From: an uncultured Prevotellaceae bacterium
Lineage (GTDB): Bacteria > Bacteroidota > Bacteroidia > Bacteroidales > Bacteroidaceae
NCBI GenBank assembly: GCA_902774815.1
Contig: CACYJV010000001.1
Coordinates: 62,001-126,000, forward strand
DNA: 64,000 nucleotides
Direction: 5' to 3'
The translations under genes were made by a program, and so were the position numbers. Below are positions 63,604-64,000 of the stretch, piece by piece; within the stretch, counting starts at the first letter, position 1; each line of letters begins with the position of its first letter. Under the pieces are notes generated by a model, which ran no database searches, was not told the origin of the DNA, and saw only the letters and a program-made list of their open reading frames with translations.

Positions 63604-64000
63604 ATGAAACAATATCTCGACATCCTCAACCGAATCCTGACTGAAGGTTCGCAGAAGGGAGACCGCACCGGCACAGGCACGCTGAGCATCTTTGGAACAC
63701 AAAGCCGATACAATCTTGACGACGGCTTCCCTCTGCTCACAACCAAGAAGCTGCATCTGAAGTCCATTATCTATGAGTTGCTGTGGTTCCTTAAGGGCGA
63801 CACCAACGTGAAATACCTGCAAGAGCATGGCGTACGCATATGGAACGAGTGGGCAGATGCCGATGGCGAGCTTGGACCTGTCTATGGTCATCAGTGGAGG
63901 TCATGGCCTGACTATCAGGGAGGTACCATCGACCAGATTCAAATGGTATTGGACCAGCTGAAAAACAATCCCGACTCGCGTCGCATGATCGTCTCTGCAT
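63604..64000 (+). CDS. thyA: Thymidylate synthase, N-terminal part (cut by the right edge)
   Basis: The first 132 residues are present from ATG 63604. [20 protein letters not shown] and [11 protein letters not shown] are the usual ThyA N-terminus with the phosphate-binding Arg. [28 protein letters not shown] and [10 protein letters not shown] follow, up to [11 protein letters not shown]. The catalytic PCH motif would lie beyond base 64000. The enzyme makes dTMP from dUMP using methylene-tetrahydrofolate. Confidence 0.96.
   Translation, partial: MKQYLDILNRILTEGSQKGDRTGTGTLSIFGTQSRYNLDDGFPLLTTKKLHLKSIIYELLWFLKGDTNVKYLQEHGVRIWNEWADADGELGPVYGHQWRSWPDYQGGTIDQIQMVLDQLKNNPDSRRMIVSA

Overview
The window comes from a member of the Bacteroidota, most likely a Prevotellaceae-type gut or rumen commensal. 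The evidence is two SusC/SusD pairs, a hybrid two-component sensor, GH97 and GH127 enzymes, a PorE-like type IX secretion lipoprotein, secreted proteins ending in 'DLSGR...GIY...VVK' tails, and Bacteroidota-type promoters (TTTG, 19-20 nt, TAnnTTTG). Genus is inferred from protein style only. I saw no rRNA, tRNA, CRISPR array, insertion sequence or prophage gene. The window cuts genes at both ends: the sensor kinase on the left and thymidylate synthase on the right.

Layout. (1) 1-4356, minus strand: a DUF6055-type metallopeptidase-like protein followed by a hybrid two-component sensor. (2) 4697-23919, minus strand: an eight-gene operon reading from a promoter at 23968-23999 to a terminator at 4630-4671. 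It encodes an F5/8C + HExxH surface protein, a fasciclin lipoprotein, SusC, SusD, two more fasciclin lipoproteins, a second SusC and a second SusD. It has no glycoside hydrolase. (3) 24209-31619: three secreted proteins sharing a DUF4859-like module, one with five tandem copies, one fused to DUF6055 and one fused to a CotH kinase fold. (4) 31922-36417, plus strand: a GH97 alpha-galactosidase-like enzyme and a GH127 beta-L-arabinofuranosidase-like enzyme in one unit. (5) 36751-39353, minus strand: a lipoprotein, an ECF sigma factor and an anti-sigma protein that seems to span both membranes. (6) 39466-49517, minus strand: a long run with MATE, cytidylate-kinase-like, phosphodiesterase, rfbB, purT, a cupin ketoisomerase, a GNAT/FemAB-like transferase, DUF6057 and a TolB-like lipoprotein. 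(7) 49890-60389, plus strand: subtilase, xseA, xseB, ilvE, topB, sulfatase and porE. (8) 60440-62090, minus strand: DUF6249, ECF sigma and DUF5056 proteins. (9) 62229-64000, plus strand: an RsmF-type methyltransferase and thyA.

How it fits together. Regions 1-4 look like one accessory nutrient-acquisition neighbourhood. Surface binding proteins and two TonB-dependent import pairs sit beside metallopeptidase-like proteins and two exo-glycosidases whose linkages occur together on plant hydroxyproline-rich glycoproteins. Regions 6-9 are mostly housekeeping and envelope functions.

The most striking unexplained structure is a dispersed family of imperfect 22-bp tandem repeats. It occurs in four different intergenic regions (4416-4591, 26846-27043, 36514-36690, 49693-49824), always in the same phase on the plus strand, with unit starts resembling AGCWATGCTYTA. 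A perfect 34-bp inverted repeat flanking an AT-rich 141-bp segment (27101-27309) and a candidate dual-membrane-spanning anti-sigma factor (36751-38136) are also worth following up.
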